From NCBI GenBank assembly GCA_943736015.1, contig OX031068.1, positions 24,622,296 to 24,686,295 on the forward strand: a stretch of DNA of 64,000 nt, given 5' to 3'. The position numbers and the translations under genes were made by a program. The notes beneath the pieces were generated by a model. The model did not search any database. It was not told where the DNA came from and saw nothing but the letters and a program-made list of their open reading frames with translations. The stretch is from Tridacna crocea. Taxonomy: Eukaryota > Mollusca > Bivalvia > Cardiida > Cardiidae. This document shows, piece after piece, positions 43,275 through 53,475 of the stretch (positions are counted from its first letter, which is position 1; every line of letters begins with the position of its first letter).

Positions 43275-43568
43275 TTCAACTTTATATCAGTGATATTGTG
43301 GCAGCCGGTGCACCTATCCATGAGATCCTAGAGTTTCCTTTGCCATTACTTTACACAAATTTCTTTCCAAGTCACTGGCTACTTTCCAGCATGATCGTCG
43401 TTGAAGAAACAGTGGTCAGTGGTGGGAGAGGAGCGAATCCTGTCACGCTGACTATCATCAATCCTCGGAAAGAAATTAGCCGAGCCAGGGGCCGTAGCCA
43501 GGCATTGAACCCTGGACCCCGTGTTCTCAAGGCCTGCAGGCTACCGACTGAGCTACCTGAGCTTGGCA
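43275..43568 (-). mobile_element. tRNA-derived SINE, best copy
   Basis: On the minus strand the head reads TAGCTCAGTCGGTAG (box A), then GGGTTCAATGCC (box B), as in a tRNA, followed by a body containing GGAAAGTAGCCAGTGACTTG. Sister copies are at 57820-58078 and 59915-60122. Confidence 0.85.
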
Positions 43569-43588
43569 TAGTTGGACAAAGAATGTTC

Positions 43589-43815
43589 TTAACTCTTTAC
43601 CACACAATTTTGGCTTTTATTGACGCTGAGAAAAGAAGCCTTCTGAAAACGTGGGAAAAGGAGAAAATGCTGGTAACCAGCATTTTCTCCTTTTCCTACA
43701 ATGTTTTCTTCCCTTCCCCACAGAAATTTCAAAATTTCGCTCACTTTCATTTTGTCGTCTGGAAATGCTTTCAATTCGTACCAGTCTAAAATTTTGTCGT
43801 TTGGTAAAGAGTTAA
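43589..43815 (-). mobile_element. TTAA-MITE (A), 227 bp
   Basis: TTAACTCTTTACCACACAAT to TTTGGTAAAGAGTTAA; hairpin GCTGGTAACCAGC. Confidence 0.93.
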
Positions 43816-43912
43816 ACCTTGAAAAAGCAAGGATCTTGTCCACATTGGTTAATCCTCTGAACACCATCAGTAACATTTTCACTCATGGCTGTGTTTGGTA
43901 AAGAGTTAAGAA
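43816..43912 (+). repeat. Repeat following the MITE, also at 44486-44606
   Basis: ACCTTGAAAAAGCAAGGATC, CCACATTGGTTAATC and GAACACCATCAGTAACATTT. It then runs into a stray MITE end (TTTGGTAAAGAGTTAA). Confidence 0.85.
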
Positions 43913-44256
43913 GGCCCTGTTGTGTAGTCAAGAGTAAAACTGGTACCCTTGATGTTATGGGTTACTGTACAATCATGTTTTAATCAGTGCTGTTTTCTCT
44001 ACTCAGATGTTTCAAGTCTATTAGTACCGGTATATTCTTAGTTTGCCTATTTTCACAGAGGTATTGTCATAGCCCTGTTGTCATCATGCAAAAACACTTG
44101 GACATTTTAATAATATCTTTGTCACTGCTGAAGGTATTTACTTCAGACACAGACTATTTGTTGACTATCAGAAAGGAAATATGGGCTAGTAACCACCAAT
44201 CAGTATCTAATAACTACATTAGGGAGAATTCTCCTAAGCTCGGTGGTTATGGTCTT

Positions 44257-44485
44257 TTAACCCATCACCACACAATCCCTACTTTTGACCACCCTGAGAA
44301 AGACGCCTTTAGAAAACATTGTGGGAAAAGGAGAAAATGCTGGTAACCAGCATTTTCTCTTTTTCCCACAGTGTTTTCTACTCTTCACAAAACAAATTTC
44401 AAATTTTCAGTCACTTTTATTTTGTCGTCTGCAAATGCTTTCAATTTGGACAAGCCTTAAATATTGTTGTTTGGTAATGAGTTAA
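44257..44485 (-). mobile_element. TTAA-MITE (A), 229 bp
   Basis: TTAACCCATCACCACACAAT to TTTGGTAATGAGTTAA; hairpin GCTGGTAACCAGC. Confidence 0.93.
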
Positions 44486-44640
44486 ACCTTGAAAAAGCAA
44501 GGATCTTGTCCACATTGGTTAATCTCGTGAACACCATCGGTAACATTTTCACTCATGGCTGTGCCACTCATGAAAATATTACCGATGGTGTCCACTCGAT
44601 GAAATAAAATTCAATCGTTCAACAAAAAAACAAATATCCT
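44486..44640. repeat. Repeat with GAACACCATCGGTAA palindrome
   Basis: The first 85 bp duplicate 43816-43893. GTGAACACCATCGGTAACAT is then mirrored by ATATTACCGATGGTGTCCAC (palindrome about 44527-44604). Confidence 0.85.
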
Positions 44641-44724
44641 CTATATATTCTTATCAGTGAATTATTAGGACTTCATAATGAATAACACTAGTAGTGATTA
44701 TATCATCACTTGTGACAATATAAT

Positions 44725-44956
44725 TTAACTCATTACCAAACAACCAAATTTTAGAGGTTTGTCCAAATTTAAAGCATTTGCAGACAATCAAATAAAAGTG
44801 CCTGAGAATTTTAAATTTTGTTTTAGGAAGAGTAGAAAACATTGTAGGAAAAGGAGAAAATGCTGGTTACCAGCATTTTCTCTTTTTCCCGCAAGGTTTT
44901 CTGAAGGCTTCTTTCACAGGGTCATTTAAAGTAGGGATTGTGTGGTAATGGATTAA
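44725..44956 (+). mobile_element. TTAA-MITE (A), 232 bp
   Basis: TTAACTCATTACCAAACAAC to GTGGTAATGGATTAA. Confidence 0.92.
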
Positions 44957-45154
44957 AGATGTTCTCCTGAACTACTTTTTTCCTGTATTGCTCATATTGT
45001 AGCATTTTTGATTATCAGTATAATAAAAAAGGTGGAATTAGAAATATAATAAATAGGATAATCAGCTGGTTGTGTATGATACTAAAAAACACTCGAATGG
45101 TGTTTGATGGGGTTAAAAAAAACCGTCTTTTTCAGACTGGTTTTTTCATCTGCA

Positions 45155-45401
45155 TTAACCCTTTCCCATACAAGCCCCTTTTCTTACGTGTCTACTTTGA
45201 AAGTCTTTTGAAAACACTGGGAAAAGGAGAAATTGCTTGTAACGAGCAATTTCTCTTTTTCCCACAGTGTTTTCTGCCTATTTGGAGAACTTTCTGCACT
45301 TTCTGTCAAATTTCTGCCATTTCTATCAAATGTGAAATTGGCGTCTGCAAACTCTTTGAGTTCGGAAGAGTCCAAAAATTTGTCGTTTGGGAAAGGGTTA
45401 A
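45155..45401 (-). mobile_element. TTAA-MITE (B), 247 bp
   Basis: Ends TTAACCCTTTCCCATAC and TTTGGGAAAGGGTTAA; the inner segment TTTCTGCACTTTCTGTC/ATTTCTGCCATTTC is duplicated. Confidence 0.92.
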
Positions 45402-45469
45402 ACCCCATTCCAGAAACAGATTTTTATATCACACACAACCAGTTGATATCTATATGGCCTCCAACATGT

Positions 45470-45697
45470 AACAAGGGGCTTTTGAACATTTGCATAAAAT
45501 ATCATCTAGGATCAGCCTGCACAGACCCTGCAGACTAATTTGAGGGTTACTTTCCATTTTCATGTACATGTAATTCTCTGTTTTGAGCAAGTCTATTGTA
45601 GCACTAAAACCTAATGTAGTCGTATAGTGTGGTCTTGTCAAGTGGTGATCGGAGACAACAATTTACGCAAATGTCAGAATGTCCCTTTTTGCAAGCA
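45470..45697. mobile_element. Degenerate copy of the GGAGTGCAACAC family
   Basis: It runs from AAGGGGCTTTTGAACATTTG through AGGATCAGCCTGCAC to ACGCAAATGTCAGAATGTCC. Confidence 0.6.
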
Positions 45698-46051
45698 ATA
45701 ATAATAGGTACAAGTTTCAAAGGTTGATCCCATACGTTAATGGATCCAAGCAAAGACTTTTGATGTAGATGAGTTACTATCCAGTCATTTTTAATCAGTG
45801 CCGATTGATTAACTCAGATTTCATCACCTGTATTTCAGTATTTATTATACTATATTCAGCTTTAATGAACTAAAAACATATCCATGGTATGTAGTTTTAT
45901 TTTACAGTATTGTGGCAACTTACTTATGCTATTTGTGCCTTGCCCACTCTATAGTATCGCTTTCTTCTGTTATTTCTTGATGTATTATTTTGAACATATT
46001 GCTTTTAACATAACTCAACCCATTGCCATACAATGATTTTCATTCCAATCC

Positions 46052-46250
46052 TGGGCCCATATTCACCAACCATTCTTAAGAACGTTCTTTGTCTTATTCT
46101 TCAGAATTTTCTACATTGGTAAGTAACACAACCTCTGATTGGCTAAACCTTTCGATTTAACCAATCAGAAGTTGTGTTACTTACAAATTTAGAAAACCTT
46201 GGAGTATAAGACTAATAATGTTCTCAAGATTGTTTGGAGAATATGGGTTC
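46052..46250. mobile_element. Foldback MITE (GGGCCCATATTCACC family)
   Basis: Arms run GGGCCCATATTCACCAACC ... GGTAAGTAACACAACC and TCTGATTGGCTAAACC, facing TTTAACCAATCAGAAG and GTGTTACTTACAAA. Confidence 0.88.
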
Positions 46251-46354
46251 CTGTGACTAAATGAACTTTTTTAATATCTGTGTTCAAGTAGGAGCAATTC
46301 TTAAACACAAGCAAAATTAATGTGTGTGTTTTGCGATGCTTGTATGGTAGTGAT

Positions 46355-46535
46355 TTATCCGTTTACTAAACTATCCCTGGTTTTTATAACCCTGAGATAG
46401 AAGCCTTTTGGAAACATTGTGGGAAAAGCAGAAAATGCTGGTACCCAGCATTTTCTCCTTTTCCCACAATGTTTTCAAAAGCTATTTTACCAAGGACTCT
46501 TGAAACTTGGGACTGTTTCATAATTGATTTAAAAT
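46355..46535 (-). mobile_element. TTAA-MITE (A), blurred ends
   Basis: Hairpin GCTGGTACCCAGC with strong arms; flanks ATCCGTTTACTAAACTATCC and TTTCATAATTGATTTAA. Confidence 0.75.
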
Positions 46536-46938
46536 TTAGCAAGGAGTAAATGTGCTTATTTTTGCATGTACATACATGTCATTTTTTTGTCAGGTTGTAC
46601 CTTTGCAAAATCTTTTTATGTAAGGATACGTGCTTTATGGAAATCCTTTTAATTTGTACAAAGTAAATGGGACCAGTGCTTTCTTTTATAAGCTTTTTGT
46701 ATGTGTTTTTAAGATATTGCTATTTGGAAGAAATTTGCAGGGAGGTCACTTTGAAAATATTTGTATAAAGTGTGCATAATAAAGAGCTTAGATTCATGAA
46801 TTATAGATTACAGCATTGTTGTAAAGGAATTTTAAAATTTGTCATCAGGGCAATTTGTTTTTTTTGTCCGAATGTTTTCAAATGTTGTTTGCTGTAAGAT
46901 AAGCTAATAATGTCAGATCCATCTGTACCAAAAAGACA
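46536..46938. other. Unique-looking sequence with an AATAAA at 46778
   Basis: No repeat is recognised. AATAAA in GTGTGCATAATAAAGAGC could be a plus-strand poly(A) signal; weak on its own. Confidence 0.3.
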
Positions 46939-47172
46939 TTTAACCCTTTCCCAAACAATCACTGGTTTTTACTGGTCTAGAATAGTAACCTTTTGAAAAC
47001 ATTGTTGGATAAGGAGAAAATGCTGGTAACCAGCATTTTCTCCTTTTCCCACAATGTTTTCTACCCTATCATAGACAGAAATCATCATTCTTTTCAGCAA
47101 GAGTTGAATTATCGTCTGCAAATGCTTTCAATTTGGTCTAGTCCAAAAGTTTTTTGTTTGGGAAAAGGTTAA
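46939..47172 (-). mobile_element. TTAA-MITE (B ends, A centre), 234 bp
   Basis: TTAACCCTTTCCCAAACAAT to TTTGGGAAAAGGTTAA; centre GCTGGTAACCAGC. Confidence 0.92.
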
Positions 47173-47212
47173 CCTTTTGGCTGCTAGTAACATGGACTCA
47201 TTGACCTTTTTG

Positions 47213-47243
47213 CGGACAGTGTAGATGAAGATCAGACTGCAAG
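47213..47243. repeat. Half of a GTAGATCAAAGA-type palindrome
   Basis: GACAGTGTAGATGAAGATCAG only. Confidence 0.55.
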
Positions 47244-48000
47244 GTAATAATTTTCTCTAAAAATATCATTCCTTTCTAAATTGTATGTAAAACATTGAAG
47301 GAAATGATAATTGCCTGGTATAATTGATTACTGTTTTTCCCTTAATGTTTTCCAAATCTGTGTAACTGTAGAGGGGCATAAAAAAGTCTATTTCTGCGGT
47401 AATTTGTTACTACAACAAACTATGTGCAAACTTGTCTGAGCTATTATTTCCAGTTCTTGAATTAAAAGTTGTTTATTTTCTATATCAATGTTTTTGTCCT
47501 TTCTCTGACTCTTCACCACATAACAATACTTTAGATATGACCACATTGAAAGCAAATGAGGGATTAGATATATACTCAATATCATGCTCAAGTGGTTTTC
47601 CTGGTGCTTGTTAACTTTGAGCAGTATGGGAAAAGTTGATATCACACAAGACCACAGGTCGAGCAAGTTGCAATATTTTCTTAGGTAGCAAGAAGTAAAT
47701 ACTTGCACCAGAAAAGTCCCTACAGCATCATTATCTCCTGCTAGATGGCATTCTACAAATACACATCTATCTAGTGTGGACATTCTGGGTACAAAACTGG
47801 ACTACTTTTCTACACGACAACCATTACTTTGAATTTCGAACTAAAATAAAAGTTTACTCAATAAAACGCTATCTGGTGCCATTCACTCAGCTATGATCAG
47901 CTGTTTAGAGAAATCTGGAGCTACAACGAGTCTGATTTCTCAAACATATTGATAAAAGCCATTTTCTCCATTGTTACTATATAGTGGGTATTACTACGCT
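47244..48000. other. Mostly unique sequence with MITE traces
   Basis: Weak MITE pieces lie near 47285-47350 and 47508-47560. A 131-codon minus-strand open frame overlaps these traces and is not credible as a gene. Confidence 0.4.
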
Positions 48001-48045
48001 CCCCCCCCCCCCCCACACACACACACACACTTGGGGGGGGGGGGG
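48001..48045. repeat. C14-(AC)n-TTG13 low-complexity hairpin
   Basis: A C run, an AC repeat and a G run could fold on each other. Confidence 0.9.
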
Positions 48046-48360
48046 TTTGATGTGTCATAGTAGACAGGTAGAATCTTCAAAGATCAAAGAATGTGACATG
48101 TGCAGACAACACTACAACATAACATTCCTTTTACTCGTATTGTATACCTACACCTTTTCAACAACAAAATATTGCAAATTATTTTCAACTTATTTGAAAA
48201 CAGTAAGAGGACTAAAACAAGTAATGGTGTAGTAACTCCGTATTTATGAATGGCAGATGAATATTACAGCATGAAATTTTGACCAATGAACTTGCAAATG
48301 AATGCATACATACACAGTTCGTGGGTTATGTCATTATTATGTCATCACACCATATTGGCA

Positions 48361-48840
48361 ATGGTATTTCACAGTGTTTAGATACACATGTTTTTCTTTG
48401 CCCTATGTGATACCAGTGACATACAATACAATGTTTTTTTTCTGTCCTGTGTGATACCAGAGACATACAATATGATGTATTGTATGTCTCTGGTATCACA
48501 CAGGACAGAAAAAGAACATCTGTTTCTATACACTGAAATACCAAAAATGTATACATGTCTCTGGTATCACACAGGACAGAAAAAGAACATCTGTTTCTAT
48601 ACACTGAAATACGAAAAATGTATGTCTCTGGTATCACACAGGACAGAAAAAGAACATCTGTTTCTATACACTGAAATACCAAAAATGTATTGTACCTCTC
48701 TGGTATCACACAGGACAGCAAAAAAATATCTGTATCTATACACTGTGAAATACCATCCCAGGTATTGTATGTCATAGGTGATACACAGGACAGAAAAAAA
48801 AAAACATCTGTATTGATACACTGTGAAATACCATTCCAAA
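48361..48840. repeat. 67-71 bp tandem repeat with orientation switch
   Basis: Units containing TGTCTCTGGTATCACACAGG and ATCTGTTTCTATACACTG run direct from 48485 onwards; to the left of 48474 the same unit is inverted. Confidence 0.9.
48444..48510. repeat. Perfect 30-bp inverted repeat, 7-base loop
   Basis: The left arm starts CTGTCCTGTGTGATACC and the right arm ends with its exact complement; the loop is ATGATGT. Confidence 0.95.
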
Positions 48841-48984
48841 TGATACTATCTTTGTCTCTAGTGATACATGTATTTTATACACATGCAACACACATATTTT
48901 CTGCGGAAAACTCTCTGGTATATGATAAGTCGTGTTAGACAGAAATCAAATCAGTGAGTGAAACTGAGAATTGAAATTATGATA

Positions 48985-49062
48985 GGAGAAGGAAAATGCT
49001 GGTATCAGCATGCTGGTTTCGGCATTTTCTCCTTTTCCTATCAAAATTTCAAAAGCCCTCTG
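48985..49062. mobile_element. Isolated MITE hairpin with duplicated centre
   Basis: GATAGGAGAAGGAAAATGC and GCATTTTCTCCTTTTCCTATC are complementary arms; between them ATGCTGGTATCAGC is partly repeated. Confidence 0.7.
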
Positions 49063-49141
49063 CAGGTTTGAATATTGCAGTTTGAGGCATAGATCTAGAA
49101 TGGAATTTCAGTCGCCTCAGATTTATTTCTTATAGTCTACC

Positions 49142-49275
49142 TTTGATCAGTTCCACCAGTAAAAGGCTCTCCCTATGCAAAGTGTTGTCAAAGGACACTC
49201 CCAGCTGACCATAGGCAGGGATTGAACAAACTATAGATCCCTGCTTTATCCTCCTCTGCTGTACGGGTAGTCATT
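49142..49275 (-). mobile_element. Possible SINE remnant
   Basis: The minus strand has AGTTTGTTCAATCCCTGCC, like box B, and AGCAGAGGAGGATAAAGC upstream; no clear box A. Confidence 0.4.
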
Positions 49276-49369
49276 CATACAAAGGTGACAGAAACTAAAA
49301 AAAAAAAACAGTGGAAATGATGATAACAAAATAAACATCATAACAATTATCATTTATGTAATTATTTCA

Positions 49370-50145
49370 TATTCTATCATGACACGCGACTTTGGCTCTA
49401 TAAACTTAGTGCAAGGAGAACATGGAAAAATCTGCGACAATCCATGTAGAATGATGTCATCCTATATTGAGTGACGTCATTCAATGAGCGACTTATTCAA
49501 TGGAACATAATCTTCATCCGCATTTTTACTCTTAAGTTCAAACTTGTTTTCATTTCACTAAGAATTGGCCATGTTAGTATCGAAATAATCTTCTTTCTAT
49601 CATGGTATATCGTTCAATAAACCACGTTGTGAGTAATGACGCGCAATGAATAACCCACTTTGGCTATAATCCTCGTGGATTATTTATTGTGCCGCATAAC
49701 TCACAACTGTGTTTTTTATTTAACAATATACCACGATAGAAAGAAGATTATTTCTTAATTCTAACATGACACGCAAATTCGGCTCTATAAACACAGTGCA
49801 AGGAAAGCATAGTAAAATCTGCAAACAATCCATGTAGAGTGACATCATTCTATATCGAGTGATGTCAATGAGTGGATTATTTAATGAACATAATCTTCAT
49901 CTGCGTTTTTACTTTAAGTTTGAACTTGCTTTCCTTTCATTAAGAATTGGCTATGTTAGAATCAAAATAATCTTCTTTCTATTGTGGTTTATCATTCAAT
50001 AAACCATTGTGAGTTATGAGGTGCAATGAATAAACCACTCGGGCTATTGCCCTCGTGGATTATTTATTTGGCCTCATAACTCACAACTGGTTTATTGAAT
50101 GATTAACCATGATAGGAAGAAGATTATTTCTTAAATAATAGACAT
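49370..50145 (+). repeat. Two tandem copies, about 388 bp each, with foldback cores
   Basis: CATGACACGCGACTTTGGC at 49378 recurs as CATGACACGCAAATTCGGC at 49766. Each copy contains a foldback (49584-49752 and about 49967-50137) with AATAATCTTCTTTCTAT and its complement at the ends and GGATTATTTATT near the centre. Confidence 0.88.
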
Positions 50146-50512
50146 CATTTACACTGAAACAAGGGCATTTTAGTATATAGTTACATTTTAGTGATATGTG
50201 ATACCACACACTATTCTTCCATCATGGTCGAAGGGAGGCCACTCTTGAATTAAATTATCCTTTTATTTGTATACAGGTTTAGTCTCCCTTATTTCCAACA
50301 GAGCACACTATAATATACACCAATAATTAGAATTTCAAACACGCTTTTTAGAGAAACGGAAATGTCATTCTTTCTTCTCACTTAATTCTTTCATTAGATT
50401 TGACAAAAATGTTAACAAATGGTTGGCAAAATATGGCAAAATATGGGCTGTTTAACAGACGAAAAAGGAAAACACATTTCTTGATTTAAAATGAAACAAA
50501 CCAGAAAACTAT
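50146..50512. other. Unique-looking sequence
   Basis: Nothing recognised. Confidence 0.4.
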
Positions 50513-50717
50513 TGACAGCGATGTAGGAAGCATTTCAAGATTGGGGGGGCTAACTTCGAAATACTGAGATTTTTTGCGTGGTTGTTCCATTGCGCTAAGA
50601 ACTCATATTTTAGTTACTATGATTTTCAAAATTACTGGGGGGGGGGGGGGGGGGGGGGGGGGGGCTGAGCCCCCCCCCTCCTTCCCCCCCCCCCCCAGCA
50701 CCTATTCCTACGGGCCT
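50513..50717. mobile_element. hAT-like MITE with extreme G/C runs
   Basis: The left end contains CAGCGATGTAGGAAGCA and the right end TTCCTACGGGCCTG, resembling the CAGGCCCGTCGGAAG end at 30802. ATTGA occurs on both flanks. The interior carries GGGGGGGCTAAC, a 28-G run and C runs. Confidence 0.55.
50637..50695. repeat. G28 run with facing C runs
   Basis: There are 28 consecutive G (50637-50664), then CTGAG, then C-rich runs. This could form G-quadruplexes or a G:C hairpin. Read-through errors are likely, so the exact length is unreliable. Confidence 0.9.
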
Positions 50718-50930
50718 GATTGAGACATTTTGTCTGATAAGAATGTCAGCCGATAGATTTCAGAGCACGAAGACTGATTGTTTAGCATAGTGAACGATGT
50801 GAATTTCGGTATTTGTGTGATCTTTTAACTCTTTTGAGAAGTGTATTTACAATGAAATTATACTACTCAAACTTTGATAGGGATCACTTACATATTTCTG
50901 TATTGGTTTATTAAGTTACAACAGTTTTGC

Positions 50931-51155
50931 ATAAACTCTTTACCATACTGTAAAACTCTAGATTTGTCCAAGTTGAAAGCATCTGCTGACCAAAAACTAA
51001 ATGCAATGTGCACTATGCGGTCTGTAATAGGTAGAAAACATTGTTGAAAAAGGAGAAAATGCTGGTATCCAGCATTTTCTCCTTTTCTAACAATGTTTTC
51101 CAAATACTTCTTTCTCTGTGTCTTTAACAGTCGGCGTTTTGAGGTAAAGGCTTAA
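50931..51155 (+). mobile_element. TTAA-MITE (A)
   Basis: ATAAACTCTTTACCATACTG to GAGGTAAAGGCTTAA; centre GCTGGTATCCAGC. Confidence 0.85.
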
Positions 51156-51611
51156 AGACCCATTTCCGCTAATCATTTTATTGCTCAGTGTGGCAATGTA
51201 ACTTACTGTAAAACCATACTTGCAGTTCATTTTTATGTTATTTAGCGTCAAAAACGGCGCAAGAGTAAATTTCTTAAACCTTTCTATAGAAACAAGTACA
51301 AAAGTTGCTGCAAAGATGCAGCAAAATGGGTAAAAGCACGGCGAAAAAATAATTTCGCAGCTGCCATTTGTTTCAAGAAATCTTTCAGAATTCACGCAAT
51401 TCGATAGGCCATAATGCAATCGTATTACTAATGAGTAATCCAGTAGATCTATTGAACTAAAGAAGATATAGGTAAAATAAAGGATAACACAATTGACTGG
51501 AAGATATATATACAAAAATATATAGCTATGAAATATATTTATTAAAACTTATAAAACAAAAATTGCGTTCAAAAATATGTTCATTCTAAAGAAACAAGTA
51601 CTGCGATCCCA
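51156..51611. other. Unrecognised sequence, open on both strands
   Basis: A minus-strand frame of about 140 codons spans the MITE edge and this region. The plus strand around 51290-51400 is also open with a Lys/Arg-rich reading (KWVKARRKNNF). Neither matches a family I know. Confidence 0.35.
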
Positions 51612-51823
51612 AGCTTTATTACTATGAAAGAGGTTTTTGAAAACATTGCTGGACAATGAGAAAATACTGGTAAACAGCCTTTGCTTCTTTTTCCCACAAT
51701 ATTCCTATAATATTAGAGAAAGAAAATTATCATTTGAGCAAATGTAGTTAGTCGTGTATGTACGCCCGTAAATGCTTTTAGTTTGGTTTAGTCCATAATT
51801 TGGTCGTTTTGTAAAGAGTTATA
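51612..51823 (-). mobile_element. TTAA-MITE (A), diverged
   Basis: GAAAACATTGCTGGACAATG and CTTTTTCCCACAATATTCC arms; right end TTTTGTAAAGAGTTA. Confidence 0.68.
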
Positions 51824-52044
51824 TCTAAAGATCAAATGCCATACCAGGTGGGAAGAACAGAAAATATGAAAGAGAAAAAGGACAGACAATTCAATTTTAG
51901 TTGCAGTAATTATCATTTACGTTTTCCCTGCACTTGGCAATCATTTGTTTTGCTACAGTATTGATCAAACGGTGTTTACTTTTTCAGAGCCAACTCTTTC
52001 GTCAGCTATATTACTATTAAGTGTGACAAATTTGGTTTTACATC

Positions 52045-52255
52045 TAACCCTTTACACAGCCTGGGTTACAGTTTGATTTATTTAATCCCCTCCCCCTTTT
52101 TTTAATGATGCCCATTTTTGACAAAGTAATGTCACAATATAAAAAAGGAGAAAATGATTGGACTGAATCCAGGCTGCCCTTTAAATAATCCCATGTTTTA
52201 ACGACACTGAAGGAAAGTTTTTTGAGCAAAGAAATAGGAAAGGCCGGTAACAAAC
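52045..52255 (-). mobile_element. TTAA-MITE, decayed
   Basis: CTAACCCTTTACACAGCC at left and TTTTAACGACACTGAAGG in the body. Confidence 0.4.
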
Positions 52256-52529
52256 CATCTCGCCTTCCAGTAGCGCTTTTGTACACCACATGTACCATTA
52301 GAGCTGTAGTAAAATGTTGTTTGTTCCTGCTTTGTTCAATTCAAGAAAATATTGGAAACTAGCATTTTCTCCTTTTCTGACTGTGACAAATGTTTTTTTT
52401 CTATCAAACACTTAACCTATTTTTGAACTACATTCCCAATATGTTTTTGACTCTCAAAGACAATTCTCATTACTTGAACTACATTTCATTTGTTGTCTGC
52501 AATTCCTTTTTATTTCAGCAAGTCAAACT

Positions 52530-52842
52530 AGAGCTGTGACTAAATGTGACTTAATACCCGTGCCAGACCTTTGACAGAAAAAAGTGTCAAATTCAAGGGG
52601 AGATAATTCTCCAACTAGGAAGAGTTGACACTTGAAAAGTGCATTTTGCAATCTTCGATATATGATTAATATATGTACAAAGTTTCAATACAGTTGAAGG
52701 AAAACTGCAGGAGGAGTTTGCGACACAAAATTACTGGTGTTTTGTACACAGACGGACAGAGACACAGACTGACACACAGGCAAACAGGATGATTCCAGTA
52801 TAGCCCGAAAACATTCATGTTGTTGGGGGGAGGGGGGGTTTT
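52530..52842 (-). mobile_element. GGGGTATACTGGAAT element, minus strand
   Basis: AGAGCTGTGACTAAATGTG and TTAATACCCGTGCCAG, then GTGTCAAATTCAAGGGG, TTTTGTACACAGACGGACAG and ACATTCATGTTGTTGGGG: the family order reversed. Confidence 0.8.
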
Positions 52843-53475
52843 ACAAAAATTTCTCATTTTTTTGGTAGTTTATATAGAAGTAGTTTGTACTTAACAGCAT
52901 TTTCTCCTTTTCCCAAAATGTCTTCAAAAGGTCTCTTTTTCAGGGCTGTTGAAAGTTGGGATTGAGTGGTAAAGGGTTTAAGAAGAACTCAATTATAATC
53001 AAACATTCTTTAACTTATCGTTTGGCATGTGGTCCAAATGGCTCACAAAGTCTGCATTGGCGTTTGCTCGTATAAAAAAATCTCACTGCCACAATGCTTT
53101 CAATGGTTACCTCACTGCATGACAAAAAACTCCGCTGTGCTGGATTTAAAAGGGTTTCTGTTAATTACAGATTCGGTAAAATGGACATACTGTATGTAGA
53201 TACATTCTTATCTTGAATGTATGAAGGATATAATTATGTTTTCTTAATCTTTTTTTGGGTGGTCTAGTCAGGGTATTTGTTATATTTTGTAGGATTTTCA
53301 TTAATTATGATTTATTCTGATTGATAAAAACTTGAAGTCAACACAGTTAAAGACAGGTGAAGGTGTGATAAATATTATACTGCATATTAATCTCTTTAGT
53401 AAGAAGGCTGAGTAGAATACAGAAAACTGTACAGATATACCCATACTCTGAGTAATTCCCCTTGAATAAAGTTAT

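Noticed and set aside
43500-43568. tRNA gene on the minus strand
   Set aside because: The promoter boxes are tRNA-like but the sequence does not close into a full cloverleaf and continues into a SINE body.
43298-43789. 163-codon plus-strand open frame
   Set aside because: It reads through the antisense of a SINE and then a MITE.
47388-47783. 131-codon minus-strand open frame
   Set aside because: Part of it is MITE-derived sequence and the rest shows no domain or family resemblance.
48326-48938. Open frames of 129 and 149 codons on opposite strands
   Set aside because: They lie over the inverted and tandem 67-71 bp array; no domain and no splice context.
51087-51515. 142-codon minus-strand open frame
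   Set aside because: It begins in unique DNA and ends in a MITE; the hydrophobic, Cys-rich reading matches nothing I know and the opposite strand is also open.
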